64,000 nucleotides of DNA from Terebella lapidaria (Eukaryota > Annelida > Polychaeta > Terebellida > Terebellidae): positions 9,176,001-9,240,000 of the forward strand of contig OX424561.1 in assembly GCA_949152475.1 (NCBI GenBank), given 5' to 3'. The position numbers and the translations under genes are program-made. The notes beneath the pieces are model-generated. The model saw only the letters and a program-made list of their open reading frames with translations, was not told the origin of the DNA and searched no databases. Each line of letters starts with the position of its first letter. Position 1 is the first letter of the stretch. Below, in pieces: positions 1 through 15,300 of the stretch.

Positions 1-370
1 ATGTCAGCCGGATCCTCGTATTCAAACCTATTGATCCGATTCTTCATTGTGGAGAAATCCATGGGCTTCTTGACAATGTCGAAATAGTCTGGAGCCTACA
101 ACAAGCAGCAAGATCAACAACATACTTGTGAATATATATATACCTTGGTTCTGATTTGTAACTAGTTATCCATGAAATTGCTGATATAGTAAGCCATTGG
201 ATCATTGCCCATGCCGTGGATACATACATCTCGTTTGCTGACGGGTTTCATGAAGGGCCAAGCCTCACTGCGCTCATACAGCTCCAGAAGCAGATTCTCA
301 CAGACTTTGAGCGTGCCAGCTTTTGTCCCACCTCGACTCTGACTGGCCGCACGCTTGGACTGAGGTAACT
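1..370 (-). CDS. BAZ1A: BAZ1A exons 24-25: bromodomain, cut by window edge
   Basis: Exon 228-370 opens the bromodomain (LLLELYERSEAWPFMKPVSK). Exon 1-95 continues with APDYFDIVKKPMDFSTMKNR, the conserved PDYxxxxKKPMD loop, and leaves the window at codon boundary ATG. The acetyl-lysine-binding asparagine and helix C therefore lie outside. The exon before (491-859) is a basic, serine-rich linker with nuclear-localisation-like runs such as KSKRKRDEED. Confidence 0.92.
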
Positions 371-3300
371 CTGTAACACGGACAGTCATCTCACCTCATC
401 AGATAAACGGCATTACAATTCCACCCTGATCTGATAAACTTTTATTTATTATCCAAGTTTGCATATTTATAACTCATGCTTGAACCAAACCTTCAACATC
501 TTCTTCGTCACGTTTTCTCTTTGACTTTGAAGAGTCAAGACTCCGCCTGGACAGAGCCTTGACTTCTGCCACTTTCTTGTTCCTAGATGATGGTGGAACA
601 TCTAAACTGCGTCTGGATGTCTTTTTAGGTGGCTGCTTCTCCTCGACGTCAAGTTTACGCTTTGTGGTCTTGCTCGTCTCGGGCTTGGAAGCACCTTTCT
701 TGGAGCGAGCTGTTGAACGATCCCGCTCTTGACTGGAGGCCCTGGAGCTGGCCCGGGAGGTCTCCTGGCTTCGACGAGAGCGGCCAGTAGCCTTTGGAGG
801 CTCAACACTAGCCTTCGAAGTCCGCCCGGACTTCTCACTCTCCACTGTCTTTCTGCTACCTGTCATTTGGATATATTTCATTTTTCATTACGATTGTCCA
901 TAAGTTTCATTCATGGGAGTGAAACCTGGGTTACAAGTAAAAGTCTTACCTCTTCCAAACTTTATTTTGGTGACCTGCGTCTCTTCCTCTTCACTCTCCT
1001 CCTCATCCTCCTCAGTGTCTTCCTCCGTATCCTCGTCACTAGAAATGACAAGTGTGTACATTGTAGTGTTCATGGCTAGTGTTGTCATAGCTCACATGCT
1101 TCAATTGCCATTATGTATCAGATTATTAAACTGCATGTGTTCTATTTTACCTGTCCTCATCAGAATCATCATCAGACTCATCACTGGAGCTGTCATCTTC
1201 GTCAGATGAAGAATCTTCTTCTTCCTCACTTGAACTTTCATCTCCATCATCTTCTGCGGATTCTTCTTCGAACACTGATTTGCGTCGCTTTCGAGGAGTT
1301 TTGGGAATGTCTTTGGGACGACAGTCTGGGCAGTACCAATCTCCTGTTGGTATTTTCTGTAAGAGAAAATGGCAGTTGCAAGGTGACCTTGTTTCTTATT
1401 CATAAACAGAATGTCCAGAATAATTTGAGTAAGACAATACATTTTTAGCGAATATCTGGAACCTAAGAACACCCTGTGATCATCACCTTGACCGGGGGTT
1501 TGAGACAGTACATGTGATGCCCCCTGTCGCAGCCGTCACAGAGCAGCATTTTCTCTCCATCGCCCTTGCGTCGACATATGCGGCAGCGTGCGTGAAGCGA
1601 GGATTTGGACCAGATGACGCTGGCCTCCAGCACCCCGAGATGCAAGAACACCTGGGAGAGACTGGTCACCGACATCAGCGATGCCTCCCAACGCTCCAGT
1701 GATGTCCTCGGGGGCATCTTGTCCACAGAGTCTTTGTCGTCATCAGCGTCTGAGGGAACAGAGGTGCGAAAAACTGGTGTCAAATCAACACAATGTAAGC
1801 GTTCAATTGGGTGACTGTCTCGGTGAAATACACTGGTATTATGGCAATTCTGACATATAGTGACATGAAATAAGCACCATCGTCACTGTCTGAAGATTCG
1901 TCCTTGTCGGTGTTCTTGCTCCGTGACTTGACTCCACGAGCCTCTCGCAGACCTTTGAAAGCTGCCTCCAGTGCAGCCTTCTGCTTCTGTTTCTTAGTAA
2001 CTTCATCCTCCCCTGTGAGGGAAAATCACAGACCATTTCAGGTTTGTTGATCAACACCATACATGTACAATTTACAATTGCCACTGTGTGACAGCTCGTG
2101 TTAAATCTTAAAGAGCATTATAAGGGAGTCACCTAGAGGATGACCGAGGTATTTGTCTTCAACTCCCTGAGCGATCTGTAGCAAGGCTCTGGTTAGGTCT
2201 CTGACCGCTGGTTTGGGATCATCTGATTGACAAGTTGTCCGACTGTCATCCATACGCTCATCACTTGTACCACTGAGTGAAACGGTAATGGAACACCAGA
2301 GGTGGTCATTATATCACATAGCAAAACACGTAATCAGTGCTAGTGTGTGTATACCACACCATACTACTAACTAGTATTCACACATACTTGACAAGTGAAG
2401 TCTGAGAATCAGATTTGCCACACCAGGTCAACTCATCACTTTGACAGCTGTATGAACCCTCCTCAATCGCATCTCTCCACTTGCTTCGGCTATTGACCTG
2501 CTCAACGAGACATGTAATGAAATGACAAATCTTGACATGCGAGGCTGCCAAGATTGCAGGGGGTGTTTCAAGGCGAAATGGTGGAGGACTTATCTGAAGA
2601 CTAGGTTTGTGTAGAGACTCTAACCTTTGGGGCCCCCAGGGATCCAACATAGATTCGCTCCTCGATGTCAAGTAACATCTCCCTGAGGTTGAGTTCAAGA
2701 AATTCTGCTGCCGATGAATTCATAACGGCGCCCTGCATGGTTTTATTCCGCGACTTGACGTTCTGATATCGGACCTGTTTGTCACTTTTGTCTTTTCCTT
2801 CCTCCGAGACAGACACAGACAAAACTTGAGATGGAATGTTTTGCATTTGATGCTGCAAGAAAGGCTTTTGGTCGAGGAGGGTAGCTTTCAAAGCCCCCTC
2901 TCTATATCCCCGAGAGTTGAGTGATTCCAGGAGAGAGTCCAGCTGTTCTGGGCCGTAATACGCCCAACGACACTGGTTCCTCCTGGCTATTTGGTCATGT
3001 ACAGTCATCTTGGATGCAAGTTTATTTTCAGTGTCGACCTCCATTGCACTTTCCTTCTCATCTAGAATGCCATTAACTGTAGCCTCAGACAGTATTGGTT
3101 TGACGATTCCATTCAAGGCATTCCCTGAGACGTTAGGTGTGGACAGACAGGAGGATTTACAATGCTCAAAAGACTCATTTTCTTTGTCACTAGAAGTGGA
3201 TTTATCCTCAGTGGGCTTGATTTCTGTCCCGGCCTCATCACTCGGTTCTGACTTGACTTGTTCAATAGGTACCAAGAAGTCATCAGGAATGTGTTCCTCT

Positions 3301-6300
3301 TGGTCTTCGACAAACAGGCCAGGAATACTGCGGAAGACCCAGTAGCGTCGAAAGGTTCGGTCTCGCCCTAGTGGACAGATCATGCAACCGTGCTGGGCCT
3401 CGTTTACACTTTGCATCAGCTCAAGCTCTCGCTGTGAATACTTCTCCTTCATCCGAACCCGATCATCTGGCGTGATCTTGTCCCACTGAATATTTTCAAT
3501 GGGAGTGTCGAAGAACTCTGCGTCCTTCATGGCATTGACTTTGTCCTTTTGTCGGGAGCTATGACGTTCTGGTTCTTTGGGGGGAGTATTCTCTTCTGGT
3601 TTCTTGCTGTCCTCAGCTTCCTCAGGCCTGAAGTGAAATGTACAGAACAGGTCAATCACATGCATTTATTTGCAAATAAATGCCTTCCAGAACTGGACCC
3701 AGTTACATGTAGTTCAGTAGGTAGTGACATGTCAAAACAATAGGAAGTTCAAAATGTTTCTTATACTTCTTATTCCCTTCTTCCTTGGCAAGTTTGTCGA
3801 GCTTCGCTTTCTTCTTCTCCTCTTTCCTCTGCTGTTCCAGTTCTTTCTCCTTGGCACGCTCCTCCAGTCGTTTTTTGTACCTGCAAAAATATGCATCACA
3901 CACTCAACGAGTAAACATTTCACAGTGCAACTTGCGTGAGCTACAAGTCTTATTCCTCAATGTAATACACAGATTCACTGTATGACAACATACCAGAAAG
4001 CTGCCTCCTCCTTGTCGCGTTTCTGTTCTGCCCAGCGATGCTGGCGTAGATCGCCCTGGACACCTCTCAGTCTGTCCTGACTGTCCTCGATCAGATCTCG
4101 AGTCGCCACAAACGTCAAGACCTGATGTACGAGCGCCGTCAGGATCTTCAGCTTGTCACCTGAAACATTCAACAGCACATGCAAGACTGGTAAATAAATA
4201 CTCACACATGAACATGATCGGTTGTGAGCGAGGAAGCCGATTTCACTGATCTCAACAGATACGAATTGTGGAACATATAAATGTTGCGGGATACAGCAAA
4301 TTGTAGTTGAATGCACTCATGAATATGCAGTGGTAGAGTACACAGTCAACTTGTACATCGATTACATTCATACATTAGTAGTTGTAGTACTCACAAGGAG
4401 TGAGATCGAATACGTTGGTAGTAGCGAGAGCGTCCAGGATCTCTCCCTCCGCCCTCCTGAACTCCAGCCCGGCGTCGTCGTGTGGTGTGTACGCCCCTCG
4501 CTGCTGGTAGCGGAACCGGATGTTGTCGTCATTAGCCTTGGCACCAGACGATAGAAAGTGCAGCCTGAGAATCTCGGTCATCGTGAAGTTGTCCAGAGGA
4601 AGCTGCTTCAGGTTCATGCCTGCAGAAAATACAAAAGTGGGATGATCATAAATGGACAGGATATTGCTTTTGTCTTTTTAATTGCAATTTTCTTTTATTG
4701 AATATTGTCATTCCAAGAAAGTGAAGCACAATCAACTGACTGTAGTTTTGTTGAGGCCACTGAGCAGCTATCGTGGCACTCTTCACAAGATCCTTGAAGG
4801 ACTTGTTTTCAATTGTCCTCAAGTCTGGAATACATGAACACAAATGACCTCAATGCAAATTCCCGTTACAGTGATTCCATTCAAAATCAAGTGGAATATC
4901 CCTTGACCTTTTCAGGACATATGATGCCTTGAGGCCATTTGGAAACAACATGTGCTTAGGTCATGCTTAATCACTCTTGATTCACGAAATTATAGAAATC
5001 ACAAAATTACTATAGAGCCAATCACAGCGATCAATACAGACCTCTCATGTTCTCCTGCTGTTCCTCCTCGAACTCCTCATCTTCCTCCTCCTGCAGCTGA
5101 AATAGCGTCGTTAGGAAGATCCTCAGGAGGTCAAAGTACAGTCCGTTAGTCTCTGTGTCCATCAGAGCCCTGCCGAAGTCACCTGGAAGACAAGCGAGCG
5201 AACAGCTGTGTGTACAAAATTTTCTGATCAAGCTTGAGTGGTCACTGAACCTAGGCAAAACATATCAATTTACAATACAATGTTAGGCATGCTTGTTTAC
5301 CTAATGAAATTCCATTTGGAAACTCATTATCGATGTCCATCAGGGAGCCAAAACTGTGAAGATACTCCAATAACATGACAGCATCTCCAAACAGTTCCGT
5401 CGGAATATGGCACTGGATGGGAGTCGGCACGGGCAAGTCCTGTACGCAAAACAAAACAGCGAATACTGAGAATTCTGAAACCTATAGTAATAGATATAAC
5501 GTCTCTGTAGATCTAAATCAAGATGATTCGCAGTTTGTTTTTTGAAAAATTCAAAAAATTAATAGAGAAGCATACAGCCAGGTCATCACACTCGAGGTCA
5601 TCTCTGGGCTTGCTCCATTCCTTCAGGTACTCGTCCCGAGCCAGCTTATCAGCTTTACGCTGAACTCGCTCCTGTGAAACAAACATACCACAGGTTGCAA
5701 TGCAAGTTGCACACACCACACATCCGCAAACAAATCAAAGCCAGTGAATTTTATCCTATTCAACAAACGCACTTTTTCTCGTTCTTCCTTCTTCTTGTTT
5801 TTTTCTTCCTCGCGTTTTTTCTTGTTCTCTTCCATCACAGCCTGTCGGGCTGCCAGTTTCTCCGCCTTCAGTCGCTCCTTCAACGCCAGCTTCTCTTCCG
5901 CGCTCATCTTACGCAGCTCGTCAAAGTTTGGCTCCACAACGGCTTCTTGGGCAGCTGAAATTTCAACAGAACCTCACATTTTGTAACAGTTATTTAGTAT
6001 ACCTGTCTAATGATCGCTGTGAACAAAACTGTTTCTACTGTGAGAGAGCTGTTTTATAGCAGGGAGCTCATTTCAGAGGGTGTGAGATCTTACAGACCAT
6101 GTTGTATTTATTATTTTTGGCATGTCACTGCATTTATTCAAATTGGATGGACTATACCATTTTGTAAAACGAGAATAACAATGTAGGTCAAAATATCAGT
6201 CATAGATATTGTGTGTTACTATTAGGATGGGTATGGGTGTCTGTAAAAATTAACTACGGAACGAAACAACTCAAACGCTGAAAACAAACAATGAGACATC

Positions 6301-9300
6301 AACATCCTCTACCTTCCTTTGATTTCTGTTTTGCCACTTTGGGCTTTGACTCTGGCCTAGATCTATCTAGACTTAGTTTGCTCTCTGGCACAACAAAAAC
6401 CTTTGACGCTGGCTCATAATTCTCATCTGTTGTCGATGTTTTAGGCTTTATGGATGTTTTCGATCCTGCATTTTTTCACACATGTATCAGAGAATCAGAT
6501 ATTTGTGACAGAAAACATACTTTCAATTCAGATAAAATGCTTGAACATGCACCACAGCATCCGAAAAGGTCAATGCCGACAACTGACCTGATTTTCGCCT
6601 TTTCTTTTCCATTTTCCTGACTTGTTTCTTCTCCTTTTTCTTTTCTTCTTTCTCTTTTTTCTTGGCCTCTTTCCACTGCTTCTTCTTCTGTTTCATCTCC
6701 TTCTTGGCCTGCTTGATGACTTTGTCCTCCTCAGTCAGGTCCACGAAGGTCCCAGAACGCACCCCCGACGGCTTCCGCTTGGCATTAACCACCTTGAACG
6801 ATGGTGGATTGCCATCGTAGAAATCTGTGAACTTGGCATCAGGAATCTTGAACTTCTTGATGAACTTTTCCTGCAAACAGAAAAATATATATGAATGATG
6901 CATGTTATCTATGGCCTGTAGCATGAAAATTTGTGCAAATGGGATTTTTTCTTGTAATGCATGCAATTTAAAAAAAATTAATTGTATTTTCCCCCAAAAC
7001 AGATTGTAATAAGTGTGTGGAAGCTTGAGAAAATACATATACATTTTTTACAGAAATTGATTATCATTAAAATTAAATTTTCTACATTTTTGAGGTAAAA
7101 AATGGGCAAAAATGGCCGTAATGCGTTAGCATCATGAAAACATTACAACTAATTCTACTATTACTGAGAATTATTAAATAAGATATGAGGTTGTTTAATG
7201 CAATTTATATCTTTTTGAGCACTTCATTGTTCATATTTCATTAATTTGTCAAAATATTCAAAGCATTTCGTTTTTTCTCCCAAAAAACATGAAATTGTGT
7301 ATTATGTAATGTTTTGGGTGTAATTTTTCATGATTATAATTCCCCAATAATTTTATCCATACTGATTGCTCAAATATGAAGAACTTGGGTTTTAAAATAA
7401 GCAAATATATCTATATATTAATTGAAGACATCAATTTCAGTATCACATGTGCCCAAATGTTTCAACATGGACAGGAATGTGATACAAGATTCCGTAATAC
7501 TCTTGCGTGTCACGTCCGTCCCCATAGGGATAGGCTGCTGTATGCTTGGTATCTGTTGGCTGACAATAATTGTCTCACATCATAATTATGGGGGATGGAC
7601 ATCCTACAAATTAAAAAACATTAGATGTACTAAATCTATTTCAGTTTTCTGTTAAGAAGTATTAGAATGTTCATGTCACGTCCGTCCCCACTGTCACGTC
7701 CGTCCCCCGGTGGGCTTCTTGACCTGTCCTCAGTGCCACAGAATGTACTTTAAAACATTTCAAAGATCATAGTCAATAAATTAGAGTCAATTGGAATGTA
7801 ACTTCCCATTCATTGCTGGTCTGTGAGCACATTACTGTTTTAATGTCACGTCCGTCCCTGGCCTATGAAGCTAACGCATTTGCACAAATTTTCGTGCTAC
7901 AGGCCTCATGTGACTCAACTTGCAGTCAGTGCAGTGATAGGTCAGAACTTCATAGAGCCTGGTAACATGAACTGACCTTGACCTTCCAAATACCAGTCGT
8001 GGATGCAGCACAGTTGGACTTCAGATACATCTTACACTTGTCACGGGTAAATGTCCCCTTTTTCCGACTGAAAGATGGCATGTCAGTCATGTATCAATAC
8101 AACACAAGTTCTTCACCCTAGCTATCACAGTTAACACCATCAATCACCAAAGCCTGGATCATATTATGCTAATACGTGAAATGTACATACTGAATGGTTT
8201 CGCCTTTCATGACGAAGATGTTGTTTTTCTTGACCTCCTGTAGGACATACTCCACATCATCAGGGTGATAATCTCGCATAGGTACTGGGCTGTTTGGACG
8301 AAAGATCAACTTATAACAAACACACAATCATAACAGCTACTCTGAACATCATTGTTCATACTTTCTTGTAAGTCGCAAACTGTAATTCATAAATACCTTT
8401 TCTTGGAGGGTGACTTAGGTTTTGGTGGGTCATCCAAACACACAACATCACTGTCACTGTCCGTAGAGGCAACAGACTCGTCCTCCCCATTGACGGCTGG
8501 AGTTTCTGATGGCACGATCACTTTTATCACCTTACAGCGCTTTCTACAAATACAATGATACAACATATTCTAATATTGTAAACCAAAGTAGCTGTCTGTA
8601 TATATAAAGAATAGTACATAAACGAGTGAGCTTATATCGCTGATTTGCCGGTCAGAACCCACCTTTCTCCACGCTGTGTGATCTCCACCACCTCACCAAT
8701 AAAGTATCGATCTTTGACATAGCCGTAGACATCGTCACTGAGCTCGACAAGTCGGCTGCGGTGAGTCAGCGATGTTACATAGAGAATGGCTTTCTGGAGA
8801 GCGTCCTGTAAGGTCGCCACTTCTTTGCTGGCCTTCTCCTCAGACTCAGCAGCCTCTGCATACGTCAGGCCCGACTTACCAGTAATCTCACATGTCCATA
8901 CCAGACTGTTGCACAGAATGATCCGCTCAAAAAACTTCCTGCAGTAACAGAATGGGAACATCAATTAGTGACACCGCAGACGCAGAGATGTTGAAGTATC
9001 ACAGATGGGACTTTCAACTTCTTTTGAGTTGTATCAGATTGAACAGGTCTGACAGAGGTATTGATTGTGCAGTTAGAGACCAACCAAGTTTATGACAGTT
9101 TGTGCATATTACTATCGTCATTATGAATAAGTACACATCACAGATCAGAGGTTGCATACACGACGAGGTGAGCAATCTGAGATATATATAGGCTGTGATT
9201 GGTTCAAAACTGGTCACATGATGCAGATAGCATGGCACCAATTTATTGGTGGAGAAAACAATTGCCCACAGTGGCACCTTATTTACATGTGTTCCAGAAT

Positions 9301-12300
9301 TTGGAAATTTGTTTGAAATGTCATTAGTTCTTTTTCACCATGTGATACATAGATATGTTTATGTATTATGAATTTTAGTGTATCTAGATGATATTCAATA
9401 TTAAAAACATCAAACTACCAATAGAGTTCTAGATCTAGACTCAAACTGAAAATGCACTAATCAGGCCTAAGACTAGATCTAGCTCCATGACTTACAAAAT
9501 TTATCTATCTATGTTGAGGGACTAAACATGAACTCTGATCAAATGGCAATTGATATTGCACAGAGTTACTAGTAACAAGAAGATCGAGACGAAAGACCGA
9601 GTCATAACTCCTGTAGCATGGAACCTTTAGCCCGGGGGAGAGCTACTATAAAATCCCTAAATTCTTCACAACCTTTTTATCTACTAATTTGGCTGATTGA
9701 ACCAAATCGCAAAAATTTGAGGACACAAATTGAAAAAAAAGTGTTTCATCAACTTAAATGCCATTACACCACACCTGTTTTCTAGTAAAAACGCCAAAGG
9801 GCACAAATGAGTCCACTTGATTAATTAAAGCGACAAAATGAAGGAACCAAATTACTAGTACCTGGATTTACATCACATTCATCTATTTAGGCAGAGACGC
9901 AGAGTATCAGACGCAGGTTAAGATCTAGTCAATCTGATATGCATATGGCATTGTTTTGAGTCCGAGATGGGTTTATCTCAGCACAAGTCTGAATCTGGAC
10001 CGAGCCTTTATGGAGACGAGTGCTGAGATAAATCCATCTCGCACTCAAAACAATTCCATGTGCGTTTTCTAGCCCAATTTCAGTACATACATGTGTTCAG
10101 TTTGTCCAAAACACTCGAAATATTCAGAAAACACATCAGAAAACACATCACATTTCACGCCAGAACACACGTCATTTTACCTGTGTTCACATGACCTTAA
10201 TGGACCATTTCACAGGGCCCCCTCGGATCTCATGAATATCTGGCATTACTCGGTAATTTGCGTAATTCAGAACGGACCAATGGCTACTGAGGGCAGAACA
10301 CGCGTTCCATGGCAGTGTAAAACCACACACGAGATTCCAAAGTGTCTTTAGCTGCATGCGCGTGTTCGGCCGTGTGCACGCACAAGCAGTCATGCGACAT
10401 GGTTATCATGGTTATATGCTGACAAACCGTTGAGAGTGAAGAAACGGACATGTTCAACAAAAGGAAGTTTTAACCTGTTAAAACCAGTATTTATTACACA
10501 CTTACCTCTATAATAAACACTTTTGGGTAATCTTACCTGGCTTTCAAATAAGAGGGAAATTAATGCCAATAAAAAAATTATTGGCACATTCTCTTAAACT
10601 GGTCGTTCTATGCCCCTCAGACTCGGTCGTTCATAAGGGTTTCTTGACGAAACCTGAGCGAGTCAGTGGTCACTGAGAAATCTTTCCTGACGAAACTGTT
10701 CCCCCAGAACCGCCATTACTTTGTCCCTGATAGTTAGGCAGGGGAGGCGGGAGGGAAATCAGCGTGTTTATTATAGAGGTAAGTGTGTAATAAATACTGG
10801 TTTTAACAGGTTAAAACTTCCTATTTATGTCCACACTTTGACCTCTATAATAAACACTTTTGGGTTATCTCAGAATAACCACAGGAGGTGGGCTAACCCT
10901 TCCCTCACAATGTCATCACAGAGGCATAGAACGCACTATTTCAGATGTTTAATGAATTTAGGGTTGCGAGTAAAACCTACTTGCAAGTAATTAAAGTGGA
11001 CGAGAATTAATGAGAAGGTTTAATTCTATTCACGACAAATATTCATAAACAAGAACTGAATAGTACCTGGGTAAGAGAAGGTCGTCGGCGAAGGAGGGAC
11101 CCCCGGCAGTCGCTTGCTGACGGCGGGCGAACCAAAAAACTTCTACCACCAAATAAGAGGGACAAACCCGTCCCCCGAGCCGACAACCGTCCGGCGATCT
11201 GTGCGTATGTACATGTGCTCCCCAATCGAACAGTATCTACAGGCGGACCTTGCTTTGCGCCGCTACCACGGGTCCGAGGTGGTAGTGGTCGCCGTCAAAC
11301 CACGTCAATTCCCTACAATAGAAAGAGACGAAAGTATTGTTAGAGGCCCATGTACAGGCCTTCATGACATCGGCAAGGGCAACATTATTCATGAACGCGA
11401 GTGATGACGCCAGAGCTCGCACATCATGCGCCTTCACTCGAAAGGAGCCCGAAGTTCTGGTGTTGGATCTGTCGTAACAGAACAAAACACATTTCTTTAC
11501 CCAGGAAGAGATCGTTGCAGCCCTGATATCTTTCTGAAACCCCTTCTTGAACGCAACGAAAAGTAACCGTTTCCCAACATGAAGCTCCCTCGTGCGATTG
11601 ACGTAGATGCGCAGAGCTCTGACGGGACACAATTTAGCATCCTCCTCCAAACCCGGGCCTAGGGAAGAGGTAAGGGAAGGGATGGTAAAAGTCATAGACG
11701 GGGTCTGGGCTAGCTGAGTTTTAGCCAAAAAGGAAGGGATGACCCCGAGCTTAACCGCGGAGCCATCCTCCTTCCAGTGCACTTTGGAAAAGTCGAGAGC
11801 ATGCAGCTCACTTCGCCTCTTCCCTGAAGCAAGGGCCAGGAGGAAGACCGTTTTAAAGGTCAAAAACTTCAACGACGCTTTCTCCAACGGTTCGAAAGGT
11901 TCGGAAAGTAAGCAATTCAAGACTAGCGATAAATCCCAGTCCGGGACTGGATTTCGCGTTCTAGGTCTGTCGACAGCAAAACTGTTTAATAACGCGGACA
12001 AACTCGCATCCTGACCGAAATCGACCCCCGTTTTAGGCTTAAGGGTCTTCGCGATAGCGGTCCGGTACCCAGCAAGAGTGGACGGAGCCCTTCCCTCATT
12101 GAACTTTTCCAGGAGGAACTCCGAGATCAGAGGGGCAGTGGCCTTGAAAGGACTAACCTTCCTGCCACGACACCAAGCACAGAATCGCGTCCACTTGGAT
12201 TCGTAGACTGCCAAAGAAGATCGTCTATTTGTTCTGGCGATCCTCGCGGACACTTCTCTAGAAAAGCCCTTCTTTCGAAAACATCGCTCGACAAGAGCCA

Positions 12301-15300
12301 CGCGTGAAGTTTCAGCGTGCTCGGAGCTTGATGGAAGATGTCGGACCGAGGCTGCTTGAGTAGATCCCAACGGTCCGGCAACGGAACTGGGTCGGCTGCT
12401 AACAACTCCAGAAGGTCCGGGAACCACGGCTTCTGGGGAAGCAGCGGGGCAATCAGGATCCTTCTGGCGCAATGCGATCGGAACTTGGCCAGAACCTTCT
12501 CCAGGAGCACTGCCGGAGGGTACGCATACGCGAACATGGCGTCCCAATCCGCCGACAGAGCATCCACCTCGAGACACCGCTCGTCGGGGATGGGGGAAAC
12601 AAACATTGGAAGCTTTGTGTTCCACCTCGTGGCAAACAGATCGACCGTAGGCGAACCCCAGAGGTCGCACAAGGCCCGAAACACCACTGGAGACAGGGAC
12701 CATTCTGTTGGCTGCACCTGTCCCCTCCTGGACAAGCGATCGGCTAGAACATTCATATGGCCTGGAATGTGACGAGCCCTGAGCAGAATTCGACGCTCGT
12801 GACACCAGAGAAGGAGGTCTATTGCGAGCCGGCACAGAGAAACCGACTTTGTACCCCCTTGCTTGTTTATGTAGGCCACGACTGTGGAATTGTCGGTGGC
12901 CAACAGCACAACTTGCTGAGAAAACTGACGTTCCCAATGCTGTAGCGCCAGAAAGACAGCTTTTAACTCGAGGATATTGATATGCTCGTCCTGCTGCGAA
13001 CGAGACCACAGACCTGAGACCTCGTGAGAGTCCCAGTGCGCCCCCCAGCCCTCCGAACTGGCATCCGTAAAGAGATGCCTGGATGGAGGCGGCTGGCGGA
13101 ACGGCGCCCCTCGGAACAGGTTGACTGGATCCAGCCACCAACGCAAATCTCGAACCACTTCCGCCGACACCGGGACCAACTGAGACATGTCCCCGGTCGC
13201 CTGGGACCATTGAGAATGCAACTGGTGCTGAAGAGACCTCATGTGTAGGCGCCCTAATGGCACCATTTTCTCGGTTGAAGCCAGGGTGCCTATCAGGGAC
13301 TGCCACCGAGACGCTGGCTGAGGGACCCGATCCAAAAACCCGCGGCACTGCTCTGATAACTTTAACCGACGCTCCTCGGTCGGGATAACAGATCCGGAGA
13401 TAGTCCGAAATCGATAGCCCAGAAAGACGAAGTCTTGCCGAGGAGATAAGTCGGACTTTTTGGGGTTGATTTTGAAACCCATGGAATGGCAAAGATCGAC
13501 CACCCACTGAGCCTGCCGAACAAGAGTCCGAGGGCAGTGATGCCTGATTAGCCAATCGTCCAGATACTGATACAGGACGATACCATTGCGATGAGCTAGT
13601 ACCTGAAGCTCCCTCACGCACATGGTGAAAATCCAAGGGGCCGTGGACAGACCGAAAGGCAACGCCCGAAACTGCCAAACTTGGCCCCGATAGAAGAATC
13701 TGAGGTACCTCCGAATGGACCGCCTCATCGGAACATGGAAGTACGCATCCTTCAGATCTATAGTTACCACCCACGCATTGAGGGGCATCGCCGAGCGAAC
13801 AACCTCGGGTGTCTCCATCGTGAAGGTGGGTATGTGAAGGTAACGGTTGAGGGCCGAAAGGTCGATCACCGGCCTCCAACCGCCGGAAGCTTTGGGTACC
13901 ACAAACAGAATACTGTAAAATCCGGGGGAATGATCTGACACCGGTTCTACCGCTCTTTTGTCTATCATGGCGGAAATTTCGCTGACGAGCGCTTGACGCC
14001 TTTCGGGATCGTGCGGAAGGGAAAAAACCCTTGGAGAAAGCGTCAATGGGGGAAACTGAACAAACTTGAGGCCGAACCCCCGACGCAAGGTCGTGACTAT
14101 CCAGGGGCTGGCTCCCAGATCTCGCCAACGAAGCCAGAAATTGCTGAGACGCGCGCCTACAGGCTCGTCCGTACTCACGATATTTACTGAGCCTATCGCG
14201 CCTGGTGACCCGACCATGCGTGGAAGGTCCGGAGACAACAGCGAGGCACCTACCTGATTTCTTCTCCCCTGCCGGCTTGGCTGGGCTGGAGGGACGGCCT
14301 CGACCTCGGCCACCCCGACCACGTTGCCCCCCTCGCTGCGCGCCTGCAGGGGCCCCACGAAAGGGCTGCCCCAGAGCCTTACCCCGGCCACGACCTGCCG
14401 AGGAAGCCCCACGACTCTGGTGAGATGGTTGCTGCTGCTGGGCGGGTTTCCGTTGCTGCTGCTGCGCAAGCATACGCGCCCAACGCTCCAGTGCCTGGGA
14501 TTGACGGACCGAAGCATCAGAGGAGGCCTTCGCTCGCGCCCTATCCTCCTGCCGAGTCTTGACTTCCTCCAACTCCCGATGGACCCCCTCCGGAAAGAGG
14601 AAGGGAGAAGCAGGCCCTTCCGGCGGAAGTACAGGATGGAGTCTCAGGGACTGAACCAACTGGTCCGAGATCTTGAAGTCCGCCTTCTGCAAAATGGCAT
14701 CTCTGCGCCATAACTCGGAGACCCACCACATGTGGGTATCGAGAGCCACCTTGTCAGCCACGGCTCGGCCTATCGATTGAATGAGGCTGATAGATCCATG
14801 GAGGGCCTCAGCGAGGTCGGACCTATCCAGCTGTTCATTGTTCAATACCTGGTCATGACAGGCCGTGAGGGCCAACGTAGAGCCATGCACCAGCCAATCC
14901 ATAGCTGAGTCTACGGCAACTCCCAAACGCAGCGACGCCTGCAGATCCGAAATCTGCGCCCACGGAAGGGAAATCGACTTCGGGACAGCGAACACATCCT
15001 GCTCCTGAAGCCGCGAAGGCTCGACATCAAGCAAAGAGGAAGTGTAGAAATCCGTCACTCTGGGCCTTGAGGGATACGCGCCGACATGTGTGCGGTTCTT
15101 CTTAACCGTGTCCTCGATCCGCGAAGAAAACGAGTTCCGAACCCCAGGAGCCAGGGGAAACCTAAGGGCATCTCTAGGAACCCTGGGCTGCTGTAGGTCC
15201 CGCTCAGTGAAGGACTTCGCCTTCTTCGCTGGAGGAGGGGAATCAGAACGTGGTTGAGGCCACTCCTCTCCAGACAACCGACGCACAAAATCCAACTTGT

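Noticed and set aside
10198-10217. piggyBac-type TTAA target at the outer inverted repeat
   Set aside because: TTAA is present at the left (10197-10200) but the right flank reads TTAC, so a TA duplication or none is more likely.
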